From Eggerthella sp. YY7918 (GTDB lineage Bacteria; Actinomycetota; Coriobacteriia; Coriobacteriales; Eggerthellaceae), in assembly GCF_000270285.1 (NCBI RefSeq), contig NC_015738.1:2976001-3040000 (forward strand): a DNA stretch of 64,000 nt. The letters run 5' to 3'. The notes under the pieces are model-generated. The model worked only from the letters and a program-made list of their open reading frames with translations, did no database searches and was not told the origin of the DNA. Numbering within the stretch: position 1 is the first letter of the stretch; each line of letters starts with the position of its first letter. A program made the position numbers and the translations under genes. This document shows, one piece after another, positions 14,487 to 23,772 of the stretch.

Positions 14487-17230
14487 CCCGTCGCAACATA
14501 GAACTCGTTTTGCTCTGCGTCGCCGCGCCGCTTGTGGTGCTGCTGTTCGCCATGATTGCTCTCAATCAGGGGCAAGCCCTTAACATCAACACGCTCGGCG
14601 TGCCGGTGGGTATCTTTGTTGCGTTCGTGATTGCCCACATTGCTATCCGCAAATTCGCCCCCGGGGCTGATCCCGCCATCTTGCCGTTGGCGTTCGCGCT
14701 TTCCGGCATCGGTATTGCCTTCGTCACGCGCCTTGCCCCCAATCTGGCGGTTAACCAGGTAATGTGGTTGTTTTTGGGCGTGGCCTGTATGGTGGTGGTG
14801 CTTGTTGTAATTCGCAATCTCGACAAGATAGCGAATTACAAGTACACGCTTATGATCGTGGGCTTTTTACTGCTTTTGTCACCTCTGGTCCCGGGCTTGG
14901 GCGACGAGATTCTCGGCAGCCGCATTTGGATATCGATCGGAAGCTACTCGTTTCAACCGGGCGAGATTGCAAAGATCATCATCGTATTGTTCTTGGCGGG
15001 CTATCTGGCGCAAAATCGCGAAATGCTTTCGGTGTTCACCTGGCGCGTTGGTCCCTTCCGCCTCCCCGACATTCGTACGTTGCTGCCCCTTTTGCTTATG
15101 TGGGGCATCGCCCTTGTCATCGTGGTGTTCGAGAAGGACCTGGGAAGCGCCCTTGTATTCTTCTTCGTATTCCTGATCATGCTCTACGTGGCCACCGGTA
15201 AAAAGTTCTACCTTATTATCGGTCTGGGACTCATTGCCATCGGCGCAGTGGGCGCCTATATGTTCTTCGGCCATGTGCAAGTGCGTGTCGAAACGTGGCT
15301 TAACCCCTTTGCCGATGCGCAGAACACAGGCTTTCAGCTGACGCAGGCCATCTATTCCATTGCCGACGGCGATTTGTTTGGCGTGGGACTCGGTCGTGGC
15401 CTTGCAGAACAGATTCCCATTGTCGAAAGCGACTTCATCTTTGCCGCCATCGCTGAAGAGATTGGCCTTCTGGGTGCGGCCGGTGTGTTGCTGCTGTACC
15501 TGTGCTTCGCCATTCGCGGCTTCGTGACCGCCGCACGTGCAAAAAGCGACGTGAGCTCCTTTATGGCAGTGGGTCTGACTTCCCTGATCGTGCTGCAGGC
15601 GTTCATCATCGTCGGCGGCGTGACGCGTCTCATTCCCCTAACCGGCATTACCTTGCCCTTCATCAGCCAAGGTGGCTCGTCGCTTCTGGCCAGCTTCATT
15701 ATTGTCGGCTTCCTTTTGCGCTGCGGCGACGAGGGAACCGGCGTGGGCGAAGAGGTGGCCAGCGCCACCGGTTCACTGCACGCCAACAGCGTGCTCGGCC
15801 GCGTTTCGCTTGGCAAACGTCTGACGCACAGCATGCTGCTCTGTTCGCTCCTGTTTGCGGCGCTGGTGGCTAACCTCACCCTTATCATGGTGGTGCAAGC
15901 CGACTACTACCAGAACATGCCGGGCAACAACCACACTATGGCTAAGGAAGCGCGAAACGAGCGCGGCACCATTTCCACGTATGACGGCACCATACTAGCT
16001 CAAAGTGTTAAGCAGGAAGACGGCACCTATGAGCGCGTCTATCCTGCGGGCGATTTGGCAAGCCATGTGATTGGCTATGCATCTGAGCGCTTTGGGAATG
16101 CCGGCATCGAAAAGTCCTACAACGACACGCTCAAAGGCCAGAAGAATTTTGCGTCGTGGACCGACGTGCTTAATTCGCTTGCCGGTACCGGCATGGTGGG
16201 CAACGACATCACGCTCACCTTGAATAGCACCATTCAACAAGCGGCGCAGGATGCACTTGCCGGTCAAAAGGGTGCGTGCGTCGTCATGGATCCTGACACG
16301 GGCGCCATTTTGGCCCTGGCTTCATCGCCCACCTATGATGCAGGAGACATCGAAGCCTTGCTTGAACAGGCAGGATCAGGCGGAAGCGAAGGCGACAGCT
16401 CGCTGGTGAACCGCGCAACTGGCGCACTGTATGCCCCGGGTTCCACCTTCAAGATAGTGTCGCTGGCAACCGCGCTCGAGAACAACGTGGCTTCGGAAGA
16501 CACCGTCTTCTCTTCGCCCGGCACGATGGAAATAGGAAACGCACCCGTGTCGAACTTCGACGACATCAACTATGGCGACATCACGCTCGCTCGCGCTACC
16601 GAGCTGTCTTCGAACACCGTGTTCGGCCAGCTGGGCGTCAAGATGGGTGCCGACATGCTCGTGAACGGCGCCAACAAATTCGGCTTCGACACCGAGATCA
16701 AATTCCCGCTCACCCTCAGCACGTCGCTCATGCCCGATCCCGACGACATGAGCGAGTGGGGCACTGCCTGGGCCGCTGCCGGCGAGCCCGTAGGCCAAGC
16801 GGGACCAAATGTCACGGTGCTTGAAATGGCATTGGTCGGTTCCGCGATCGCCAATGATGGCGTTCTCATGCAGCCCTATTTGGTTGATGGCATATATGGC
16901 GCAACGGGCGAGCGCAGCTTCACCGCCGAACCTTCCAAGCTCATGCAGGCTGTAAGCGAAACAACAGCAAAGCGCGTGCGCGACGTTTTGGTGGGCGTGG
17001 TGAATAACGGCACCGGTACGGCGGCGGCCATTGAGGGCGTACAGGTGGCCGGCAAGACGGGTACGGCCGAAAACCCCAACGGCGATGACAGTTGGTTTGT
17101 TGGTATGGCGCCGGCGGACAACCCCCGCGTGGTCGTTTCCATCATTATCGAAAACGGCAATTCGGGAATTGCGACTGAAAAAGCGCAGAATGTGTTGAAA
17201 ACAGCCTTGAGTCTGCAAGGGCTTTTGTAA
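14483..17230 (+). CDS. FtsW/RodA-penicillin-binding-protein fusion
   Basis: A 915-residue single reading frame joining two enzymes that are usually separate. Residues 1-420 are a SEDS glycosyltransferase (about ten helices, FtsW signature TLPFISQGGSSLL near 388), which polymerises lipid II. A linker and second membrane anchor near residues 450-475 lead to a class B transpeptidase with SxxK at S654-K657 (PGSTFKIV), SxN at 709-711 and KTG at 858-860. In other actinobacteria rodA and pbpA are adjacent genes at this place. The fusion fixes a 1:1 polymerase-crosslinker pair. I see no frameshift or internal stop in the join. Four-base overlap with pstP. Confidence 0.95.
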   Translation: MTRRNIELVLLCVAAPLVVLLFAMIALNQGQALNINTLGVPVGIFVAFVIAHIAIRKFAPGADPAILPLAFALSGIGIAFVTRLAPNLAVNQVMWLFLGVACMVVVLVVIRNLDKIANYKYTLMIVGFLLLLSPLVPGLGDEILGSRIWISIGSYSFQPGEIAKIIIVLFLAGYLAQNREMLSVFTWRVGPFRLPDIRTLLPLLLMWGIALVIVVFEKDLGSALVFFFVFLIMLYVATGKKFYLIIGLGLIAIGAVGAYMFFGHVQVRVETWLNPFADAQNTGFQLTQAIYSIADGDLFGVGLGRGLAEQIPIVESDFIFAAIAEEIGLLGAAGVLLLYLCFAIRGFVTAARAKSDVSSFMAVGLTSLIVLQAFIIVGGVTRLIPLTGITLPFISQGGSSLLASFIIVGFLLRCGDEGTGVGEEVASATGSLHANSVLGRVSLGKRLTHSMLLCSLLFAALVANLTLIMVVQADYYQNMPGNNHTMAKEARNERGTISTYDGTILAQSVKQEDGTYERVYPAGDLASHVIGYASERFGNAGIEKSYNDTLKGQKNFASWTDVLNSLAGTGMVGNDITLTLNSTIQQAAQDALAGQKGACVVMDPDTGAILALASSPTYDAGDIEALLEQAGSGGSEGDSSLVNRATGALYAPGSTFKIVSLATALENNVASEDTVFSSPGTMEIGNAPVSNFDDINYGDITLARATELSSNTVFGQLGVKMGADMLVNGANKFGFDTEIKFPLTLSTSLMPDPDDMSEWGTAWAAAGEPVGQAGPNVTVLEMALVGSAIANDGVLMQPYLVDGIYGATGERSFTAEPSKLMQAVSETTAKRVRDVLVGVVNNGTGTAAAIEGVQVAGKTGTAENPNGDDSWFVGMAPADNPRVVVSIIIENGNSGIATEKAQNVLKTALSLQGLL

Positions 17231-17302
17231 ATACGGTATGCTGAGGATTCGTGGATAGTTTCATTTTCTACGGCCCCACATGTAACCTAAAGGAGCTAAA
17301 AC

Positions 17303-19270
17303 GTGACCGGAAGCATGATAGGTAGAGTGTTCAACAACCGCTACGAAATTACCGAGCGCATCGGAATCGGCGGCATGGCCGAAGTATACCGAGCACAGGA
17401 TAATGTCCTCGGTCGTCTGGTTGCCGTAAAGGTTATGTTGCCGCAGTATGCCGCTGACCCCAATTTTACCCAGCGCTTCAAACAAGAAGCTGCTGCCGCG
17501 GCCAACCTGCAAAGCCCCTATATTGTGAACGTCTACGACTGGGGGCAAGACGAAGGCACGTACTACATTGTCATGGAGTTCGTTCGCGGAAGCGACCTTA
17601 AAACCGCCATCATCGAGCGCGGTGCCATCAACCAGCGCAAGGTAGCGGAAATTGGCTCTCAGGTTTGCCAGGCTCTTTCGGTGGCGCATGGCCTTGACAT
17701 CATTCACCGCGACATCAAGCCGCAAAACATCATGGTGCAGCCCGATGGCAACGTGAAGGTCATGGACTTTGGTATCGCCCGCGCCAAAAACTCGGTTAAA
17801 ACCCAAACCTCTTCGGTGCTGGGTACCGCCCACTATATCTCACCTGAACAGGCGCAGGGTAAAGATCTGACCGCCGCAAGCGACATCTACTCGCTTGGCG
17901 TGGTGCTCTACGAATCCGCAACTGGGCAGCTGCCTTTCGATGCGCCCGATGCGGTAAGTGTCGCCATGAAGCAGGTGAACGAGCTGCCGGTATACCCGCG
18001 CGAGATCAACCCCGATATCGATCCTTCGCTTGAGGCCATCATCATGAAGGCCCTTGCCAAGAACCCGACCGATCGTTTCGCCACCGCAAAAGACATGCGC
18101 CTGGCTCTCAACGATTATTTGGCCGGTCGCCCTGTTAACTTGGGCGATGGGTTTACCAGTGCTGAAACGGCCGTGCTTGGCGGCGGCGTGGTTGCTCCCA
18201 TTGCCGACGGCACCGCGGTAATGCCGGTTACGCCGAGTTCTTCACCGGCATCCACGACAACCCAGCGTTCGTATCGCAGCGACGATGCGGCGAAGTCACG
18301 CGACAAAAAGAAAACGATCGCCATCGTCGTAGGCATTATCGCTGCGCTCGCCATCATAGGCGGCATAACCTTTGCGCTTTTGAATGCACCGAGCGAAAAT
18401 TCCGTTCCCGTTCCCAATGTGGTGGGAATGACCCGCGAAGAAGCAATTGCCAAAATTGAAGGCGAGGGCTTCCAGGTAGGTAGCGTTACCGAAGAAAACA
18501 GCGATACGGTGGAATCCGGCAAGGTCATTAAGCAAGATCCGAATTCTGACGTGAGGCGCGATAAGGGTTCCGCTATTAACTTCACGGTATCCATCGGAGC
18601 AAAAGAGATTGTTGTACCCGATCTTACCAACAAAACAGCCGATGAGGCGCGCAAAGAGCTGACCGCCAACGGGTTGAAGTCCGCACCCGGAGCGGCGGAG
18701 TATTCTGACACCATCGAAAAAGATCGCGTGGCTCGCCAAGATATAGCGCCCGGTACTAAGGTGGCTAAGGATACGACCATCACCTACTATCTGTCGTTGG
18801 GAAGCGAAGGCAAAGAAGTCCCCAACGTAGTTGGTCAGCGTGAAGGCGCTGCCACTGCGGCGCTTGAAAATGCCGGGTTCAATGTTGCCGTTGACTACGC
18901 CTCCAGCGACACCGTTGAAAGCGGGCTCGTTATCAGCCAGTCACCCAGCAGCGGTAAGCTGAAAGAAGGCGAAACGGTCAGCATTGTAATAAGCACCGGC
19001 AAGGAGCTTAAAACCTATAGCATTAGCGTTAATTCAAACGGTGGAGGTACGGTAACGCCGAGTGCGACTTCAGTGAATGAAGGCGACAGCGTTTTGATCA
19101 CCATCACCCCAAACAGCGGGTATGAGGTCAAGGCTGTTTCGGGTCTGGAAGGCGTGCCTTCCAGCGGCGGTACGTTCACCATCAACAATGTGACTTCAAA
19201 CATATCGGTGTCGGTCGAATTCCAGCAGACCACACAGCCGGACCCTCCGAAGGATGGCGGTAGTGCCTAA
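17303..19270 (+). CDS. pknB: PknB-like Ser/Thr kinase with PASTA repeats and an extra C-terminal repeat domain
   Basis: A 655-residue membrane kinase. Residues 13-275 are the kinase: glycine loop GIGGMAEVY at 21, Lys43, HRDIKPQN with D137, DFG at 155-157. A membrane helix lies near residues 335-357. The outside carries three PASTA domains (about 367-435, 437-505, 507-571), which sense muropeptides or lipid II. Residues 573-645 add a beta-rich domain of the bacterial-repeat/InlB-B type (NSNGGGTVTPSATSVNEGDS), unusual after PASTA repeats. The start is GTG 17303, chosen for AAGGAG upstream. It ends the cell-envelope cluster and is followed by tRNA-Arg. Confidence 0.96.
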   Translation: MTGSMIGRVFNNRYEITERIGIGGMAEVYRAQDNVLGRLVAVKVMLPQYAADPNFTQRFKQEAAAAANLQSPYIVNVYDWGQDEGTYYIVMEFVRGSDLKTAIIERGAINQRKVAEIGSQVCQALSVAHGLDIIHRDIKPQNIMVQPDGNVKVMDFGIARAKNSVKTQTSSVLGTAHYISPEQAQGKDLTAASDIYSLGVVLYESATGQLPFDAPDAVSVAMKQVNELPVYPREINPDIDPSLEAIIMKALAKNPTDRFATAKDMRLALNDYLAGRPVNLGDGFTSAETAVLGGGVVAPIADGTAVMPVTPSSSPASTTTQRSYRSDDAAKSRDKKKTIAIVVGIIAALAIIGGITFALLNAPSENSVPVPNVVGMTREEAIAKIEGEGFQVGSVTEENSDTVESGKVIKQDPNSDVRRDKGSAINFTVSIGAKEIVVPDLTNKTADEARKELTANGLKSAPGAAEYSDTIEKDRVARQDIAPGTKVAKDTTITYYLSLGSEGKEVPNVVGQREGAATAALENAGFNVAVDYASSDTVESGLVISQSPSSGKLKEGETVSIVISTGKELKTYSISVNSNGGGTVTPSATSVNEGDSVLITITPNSGYEVKAVSGLEGVPSSGGTFTINNVTSNISVSVEFQQTTQPDPPKDGGSA

Positions 19271-19286
19271 ACGCCCGTGCGTTTAA

Positions 19287-19295
19287 TGCTACAAT
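19287..19295 (+). promoter_or_regulatory. Extended -10 promoter of tRNA-Arg
   Basis: TGCTACAAT lies ten bases before the mature tRNA. No clear -35 is seen. Confidence 0.5.
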
Positions 19296-19304
19296 ACCAA
19301 CCAC

Positions 19305-19380
19305 GCCTCCGTAGCTCAGGGGACAGAGCACCGCTCTCCTAAAGCGGGTGTCACGCGTTCGAATCGCGTCGGGGGCACCA
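19305..19380 (+). tRNA. tRNA-Arg (anticodon CCT)
   Basis: A 76-base gene with encoded CCA. Acceptor arms GCCTCCG and CGGGGGC pair with one G-U; the anticodon loop CTCCTAA is closed by CCGCT/AGCGG; the T-arm contains CGTTCGAATCG. Confidence 0.97.
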
Positions 19381-19431
19381 CGTAAACTTGCAGGTCATCG
19401 GTCGTTTTTGTGTCGGTGGCCTGCTGTGGTT

Positions 19432-20754
19432 TTACTGGTTGTCGCTCGGCACGGCCCCTCCGGCAAGAACCAACTTCACGCAGGTTCCCTTCCCCAGCTC
19501 GCTCTGTACATCCATACGAGAGTCCGAGCCGAAATATCCGTGAATACGATCGTGCACGTTTTTGACCGCGATGCCCATTCCCGTAGACGATTCGGGATGC
19601 AAAATATTTTGGCACGCTTCTTCGGTCATGCCCATTCCGTTGTCGGTCACGCTTACCACGATGTCGTCACCAACAATCTCACCTTTAACGGTGACTGTGA
19701 GCTTGCCCTCGGAAGGCATGGCGTGGCGCACGGCGTTTTCCACAAGAGGCTGAATCAAAAATGAAGGCACCATCATCTCCGCCACCTGCGGGTCAACGTC
19801 CACTTCCATCGCCACGCGCTCGGCACCGAAACGTGCCACTTCAAACGTGAAATAGCGTTGCGTCTGCTCAATCTCGCGCGCAAATACAATCAGATCAGCC
19901 GAATCTTCAAGGGTCCGCCGGTAGAACACGGCAAACTCGCGCAGCAGTTTGCGCGCCGTTTCGGGATCGGTTCGAATGAGCGAGGCGATGGTGTTGATGG
20001 TATTGAACAAGAAGTGCGGGTTGATCTGGCTTTGCAGCATCTTGAGCTCCATGCTGGTGGCCAGTTTAGTCTGCTCCTCCAAGGCCGAAGCAGCCATCTG
20101 CGTTGACAGCAGTTTTCCAAATCCTTCTGCAATAGACTTCTGCGTTTCGCTGATGTGCTTAGGCTTGCGATAGTAGAACTTGAGCGTACCCTCAACGGCA
20201 CGTCCCACGGTGATCGGCACGATAATGGCAGCCTTGATGCCGGTTGAATTGGTGGTAAACCCAATCTCTTGCGGCGTGAGCAGAATGCGCATCTTACCGT
20301 CGGCAAGCGTCGCGTGCGTTGCATGCGTCCTTATAATGCTGCCGGAAGGATTCTCTTCCGCCTCGTATCCCACATAGGCAAGGATGTGTTCCTTGTCCGT
20401 AATGGCAACCGCAATGGCGGCAGTCGACGGCAACAGCAGATTACATATGCGCTGAGCAGCACTTTGGTCAAGTCCCTCGCTCATGCAAGACAGCGTCTGG
20501 CTTGCAAGCTTGAGCATGGCGTCTGATTGCCGTGCCCGTACAGAATCGGGATCGAGCAGCAGGCGAATAACCAAAACGATGGATAGCGTGAACACGCCGC
20601 CCGCAACGAAAAGCACCGCAATGCTTCGATCGGGTGCCGCAATGCTGTACAGCAAGACCATCCCCGACATAACAGCAATCGTGAACATGAACATTTCGAG
20701 GGTAAAGAACCGAGGTAGCGACGAATTCGGATCGGCCTCTTCTTCTCTTTTCAT
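19432..20754 (-). CDS. LytS-like sensor histidine kinase, orphan
   Basis: A 440-residue sensor. Two membrane helices (about residues 20-65) are followed by a GAF-like sensory domain (about 80-220) and a His_kinase/HATPase pair. The phospho-acceptor box is SQINPHFLFNTINTIASL near residue 240, characteristic of the LytS/YehU group, with an ATP site including NAVRHA and DNGMGM. Such kinases usually pair with a LytTR-type response regulator, but none is encoded nearby. The signal is unknown. GGAGG precedes the ATG. It converges on tRNA-Arg. Confidence 0.92.
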   Translation of the reverse strand: MKREEEADPNSSLPRFFTLEMFMFTIAVMSGMVLLYSIAAPDRSIAVLFVAGGVFTLSIVLVIRLLLDPDSVRARQSDAMLKLASQTLSCMSEGLDQSAAQRICNLLLPSTAAIAVAITDKEHILAYVGYEAEENPSGSIIRTHATHATLADGKMRILLTPQEIGFTTNSTGIKAAIIVPITVGRAVEGTLKFYYRKPKHISETQKSIAEGFGKLLSTQMAASALEEQTKLATSMELKMLQSQINPHFLFNTINTIASLIRTDPETARKLLREFAVFYRRTLEDSADLIVFAREIEQTQRYFTFEVARFGAERVAMEVDVDPQVAEMMVPSFLIQPLVENAVRHAMPSEGKLTVTVKGEIVGDDIVVSVTDNGMGMTEEACQNILHPESSTGMGIAVKNVHDRIHGYFGSDSRMDVQSELGKGTCVKLVLAGGAVPSDNQ

Positions 20755-20857
20755 ACGACCTCCTGCTTATAGGGCGCACCATACTTTGCTATTTTACCGA
20801 GTTGCTGAGGACAATCCTCTCCGCACAGGGTGAGAGAGCTATTCTATCGTCTGCGCA

Positions 20858-21715
20858 TTAGCCCAGTATACCGAATTCGTTGATAGCAAGCAGAACTGCC
20901 GCTACGATCAAAAAGCCTCCGAAGATGAATCGGAGTACGCGCTCGGGCACAAACCGCACGAGCTGTGCGCCAATCAAAGCCCCGGGAATGGTGCCAATGG
21001 ATATCGCAATACCTGCCATATAGTCGATATTGCCAAGCAACGCCTGCTCAACGACACCGGGAACAGCCAAAATCATCACTGCGATAAGCGAGGTGCCGGA
21101 CGCTTGTCGCATGCCAATGCCCACCAACGACAGCATCAGCGGCACCATGAGAAATCCGCCGCCCACACCCACATAACCCGAAGCAACGCCAGCCAGCAAG
21201 CCGATGCCCGCGCCCATAAGCAGTTGTCTACGCGAGAACGTAGCGGGAGTACCCGTGTCGGCTTCAGGTGTCTTTTTGGCGACATCCGCCCCCGAGCCAT
21301 CAACGCATTCCGAAGTGTCGGGCTTCGTTTTGGTGGGCTTCATCTTGATGGCCTTGCTGATCATGTTGATCGCCGACCAACCAATGATGAGCGCCGCGGC
21401 CACCATGATCATCCAGGGCTCAGATATCTGCGCCAGCCACACACCCAAAGGCGAGGTAAGCGCACCCCCCAATCCAGCCGCAATACCAAGCGAAGGAATG
21501 CATGTTTTATGCCGAACGTGAGTAACCGCGCCCGAAATGGACGTGGGAATAATAGCGAACAGCGACGTAGCCGTGGAAACGACCGGGCTCATGTCGAAAA
21601 CCAGGCGAAACACCGGCACCATAACCGTTCCGCCGCCAATGCCCAGCAGCCCCGACAAAATGCCAATGCCAACGCCAACGATGGCCGGCAGAATGAACAG
21701 CGTCACATCCATCAT
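20858..21715 (-). CDS. TauE/SafE (TSUP) family anion permease
   Basis: A 285-residue membrane protein with about eight helices in two repeats, each starting with a glycine-rich segment: GILSGLLGIGGGTVMVPVF near residue 17 and GVASGYVGVGGGFLMVPL in the second half. TSUP proteins move sulfite, sulfonates or other organosulfur or carboxylate anions, usually outward. A hydrophilic loop of about 40 residues joins the repeats. Its start overlaps the glycosyltransferase stop by four bases (ATGA), so the two are coupled, although a shared function is not obvious. Confidence 0.9.
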   Translation of the reverse strand: MMDVTLFILPAIVGVGIGILSGLLGIGGGTVMVPVFRLVFDMSPVVSTATSLFAIIPTSISGAVTHVRHKTCIPSLGIAAGLGGALTSPLGVWLAQISEPWMIMVAAALIIGWSAINMISKAIKMKPTKTKPDTSECVDGSGADVAKKTPEADTGTPATFSRRQLLMGAGIGLLAGVASGYVGVGGGFLMVPLMLSLVGIGMRQASGTSLIAVMILAVPGVVEQALLGNIDYMAGIAISIGTIPGALIGAQLVRFVPERVLRFIFGGFLIVAAVLLAINEFGILG

Positions 21716-23010
21716 TCAGCGATGTTCAATCGAATTTCGCTCGTCATTCCGGGGTCGATGCCTGGCGCGGCTGATGGCTGCGCTTGTGCAGCGCGAGCGC
21801 CGCCTGCCTCAGCCTGGCGTTGCGCAGCCGAGCGCATAAGCGCGGTGCTCAGAATCTGATCGTTTTCCATACGTGCCATGAGTTCAGGCCACGCAAATTG
21901 GAATTCGAAGTACTTTGAACAATTGCGCTCGGCATAGGTGGTTGCCTCGCCCGTCGCGGCTTTCGCCGCCTTACGATATGCCCGCTTGTCGGGGCGCGCA
22001 AGGCTGCGCAAAAACGCCGTCGTACGGATACGTCGGGTAATGCCCGGCTCCAAGAATGGCCCCGGATAGGGCTCGAGCGACGAAGGTCGCACCTGCATGA
22101 GGTCGATCTGCGTACGGCTGTATTCCATCTTACGGAATTCGTAGAGCCACCGGAAAATATCCTGACGGAAACGCGTGCCTTCGCTTTCGGTTTCCGGCGG
22201 AAGATGGCGCAGACTCCACTGGTTGTCGAACCAAATGTCAGATCCGTACATACGCAAATCCAGCATGTAGTCTAAGTCTTCGCCGCGTGCAATCCACGGA
22301 TCGAACGACAACCGCTTAAATGCTTCCTTATGCAGCGCAAGGCAGCCGCCACACACGTGGTTCGAGCGGGACAAACGAGGTCCCCGCATAGCCTTTGCAA
22401 TCCACTTATTGAAAGCTTTCCCTTGCTGCCAGAAATGGTTATACCATTTGTCCTGACTCTTCGAAAGATACGACCCTTCGGAGTTGAAATAGAAACCGGT
22501 CTTAGCAAGAATGGGAATGCCCTTTTTGGTGAGTTTTCCCAGGCCATATACCGCTTTCTGGAGAAAATCGGGGTCGTCGACAATCTCGTCGTCATCAAGG
22601 AATACCACCGAATCGAAGCCGAGCACATCAGCCACAACCAAACCGAGGTTACGCATGGCGCCGTATCCGGCAAGACCAATTTCTTTCGACAGCTTCCCAA
22701 GCCCCAGCTGTTCCATGCGCTGCTGAATAAGAGCGAGTTCTGGCGCACCGACAACAATCGTATTAAGCGTGGGAAAGCGCGAAACGACCGATTGTATTTT
22801 CTCGGCAGCCTGGATTTCAAGAGACGGCTCGCTGATCACAAGGACGACAATCTGCCCGACACCGCGCACTTTCTGCAAAGAGGTGAGCAACCGAGGCAGC
22901 TCGCCGGGTTGCGAGATAGGTGTAGCATGATCATACGTCGTAAGGACGCTGCCACCTTCTCGGCGGCGACGCGCCGACACGAATGTCGGGATGATGATAA
23001 CAGGGTTCAT
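21712..23010 (-). CDS. Family 2-type glycosyltransferase
   Basis: A 432-residue GT-A fold enzyme. The N-terminus MNPVIIIPTFVSARRR, the metal-binding VVFLDDDEIVDDP near residue 150 and the acceptor-region RGEDLDYMLD near 240 are typical of inverting family 2-like transferases. The C-terminal 60 residues are Ala/Gln-rich and probably disordered. No signal peptide, so it acts on the cytoplasmic face, probably in surface glycan synthesis. The start is ATG 23010 after AAAGGAT; codons to 23076 lack a ribosome site. Coupled to the TSUP permease downstream. Confidence 0.85.
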   Translation of the reverse strand: MNPVIIIPTFVSARRRREGGSVLTTYDHATPISQPGELPRLLTSLQKVRGVGQIVVLVISEPSLEIQAAEKIQSVVSRFPTLNTIVVGAPELALIQQRMEQLGLGKLSKEIGLAGYGAMRNLGLVVADVLGFDSVVFLDDDEIVDDPDFLQKAVYGLGKLTKKGIPILAKTGFYFNSEGSYLSKSQDKWYNHFWQQGKAFNKWIAKAMRGPRLSRSNHVCGGCLALHKEAFKRLSFDPWIARGEDLDYMLDLRMYGSDIWFDNQWSLRHLPPETESEGTRFRQDIFRWLYEFRKMEYSRTQIDLMQVRPSSLEPYPGPFLEPGITRRIRTTAFLRSLARPDKRAYRKAAKAATGEATTYAERNCSKYFEFQFAWPELMARMENDQILSTALMRSAAQRQAEAGGARAAQAQPSAAPGIDPGMTSEIRLNIAE

Positions 23011-23178
23011 GCATATCCTTTGAATCGACCAACAGACATGCAGGGCTTTGCGTTTTTCCAGCAACCCGATTCTCAAGCTGCTTTATATAGGGCCCAGCCT
23101 TTGCATTGTAGCGTTTTTCCCTATCCGCATCACACGTTTCACCGAATCAATGAAGCAGCGTCCTCTGTGCAGCAGCTT

Positions 23179-23772
23179 TTAGGCTTGAGAACGGGAGTCC
23201 GCCTTACTTGCAGCCCCCTTCAACACCCCGGAGCGCTTGAGCGCATACAGAAGCGGGAGCCCCAGCACATACATAACCAACGCCTCGCCGATACCGGTCG
23301 CCACAACGCCGAACAGATACATGGGAAGGTAGAGACCATCGAGTGCGATCGAGGTGAACGGAATGGTGTAATAGCCCAGGCCCTGCAGCAAAATAGGCAG
23401 ATAAGCCGGAACGATAAGCGCATTCGCAATCACGGGACCAAGAAGCGCCAACTTTGGCCGCTCGCGCATCTTCCAGCACCAGAACGCCCCTACAAAGGTT
23501 GCGAGACTTCCGAACACCACATCGAGCAGCCCTAATGCACCGGTGCCGTTGATGGCCATAGCAATGAGATTGGCGATGGCGCATCCCACGGTAAGCCCCG
23601 GCACTGCCGCAGGCGTGAGCACTGCCAGCACACACACCGCTTCCGAAATGCGGAACTGCACCGGCCCCCAGGCCAGCCCCTGCAGCACCATAAGCGCAAC
23701 GAGCGTTGCTGCTGCGTACACCGCAGCAATCATGCCCGCTTGGGCGACGTACGCCGTCTTCTTGTTGTACAT
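23179..23772 (-). CDS. queT: QueT-family queuosine-precursor transporter
   Basis: A 197-residue membrane protein with about six helices matching the QueT family, the substrate-binding S component of an ECF transporter for queuosine precursors. Typical features are the opening VAQAGMIAAVYAAATLV, WGPVQFRISEAVCVLA and a terminal cytoplasmic Lys/Ser tail. The ECF energising module is not in this window, so it likely shares a common one. The start is ATG 23772 with AAGGAGAAG upstream; the longer frame to 24003 has no ribosome site and weak protein character. Confidence 0.85.
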   Translation of the reverse strand: MYNKKTAYVAQAGMIAAVYAAATLVALMVLQGLAWGPVQFRISEAVCVLAVLTPAAVPGLTVGCAIANLIAMAINGTGALGLLDVVFGSLATFVGAFWCWKMRERPKLALLGPVIANALIVPAYLPILLQGLGYYTIPFTSIALDGLYLPMYLFGVVATGIGEALVMYVLGLPLLYALKRSGVLKGAASKADSRSQA

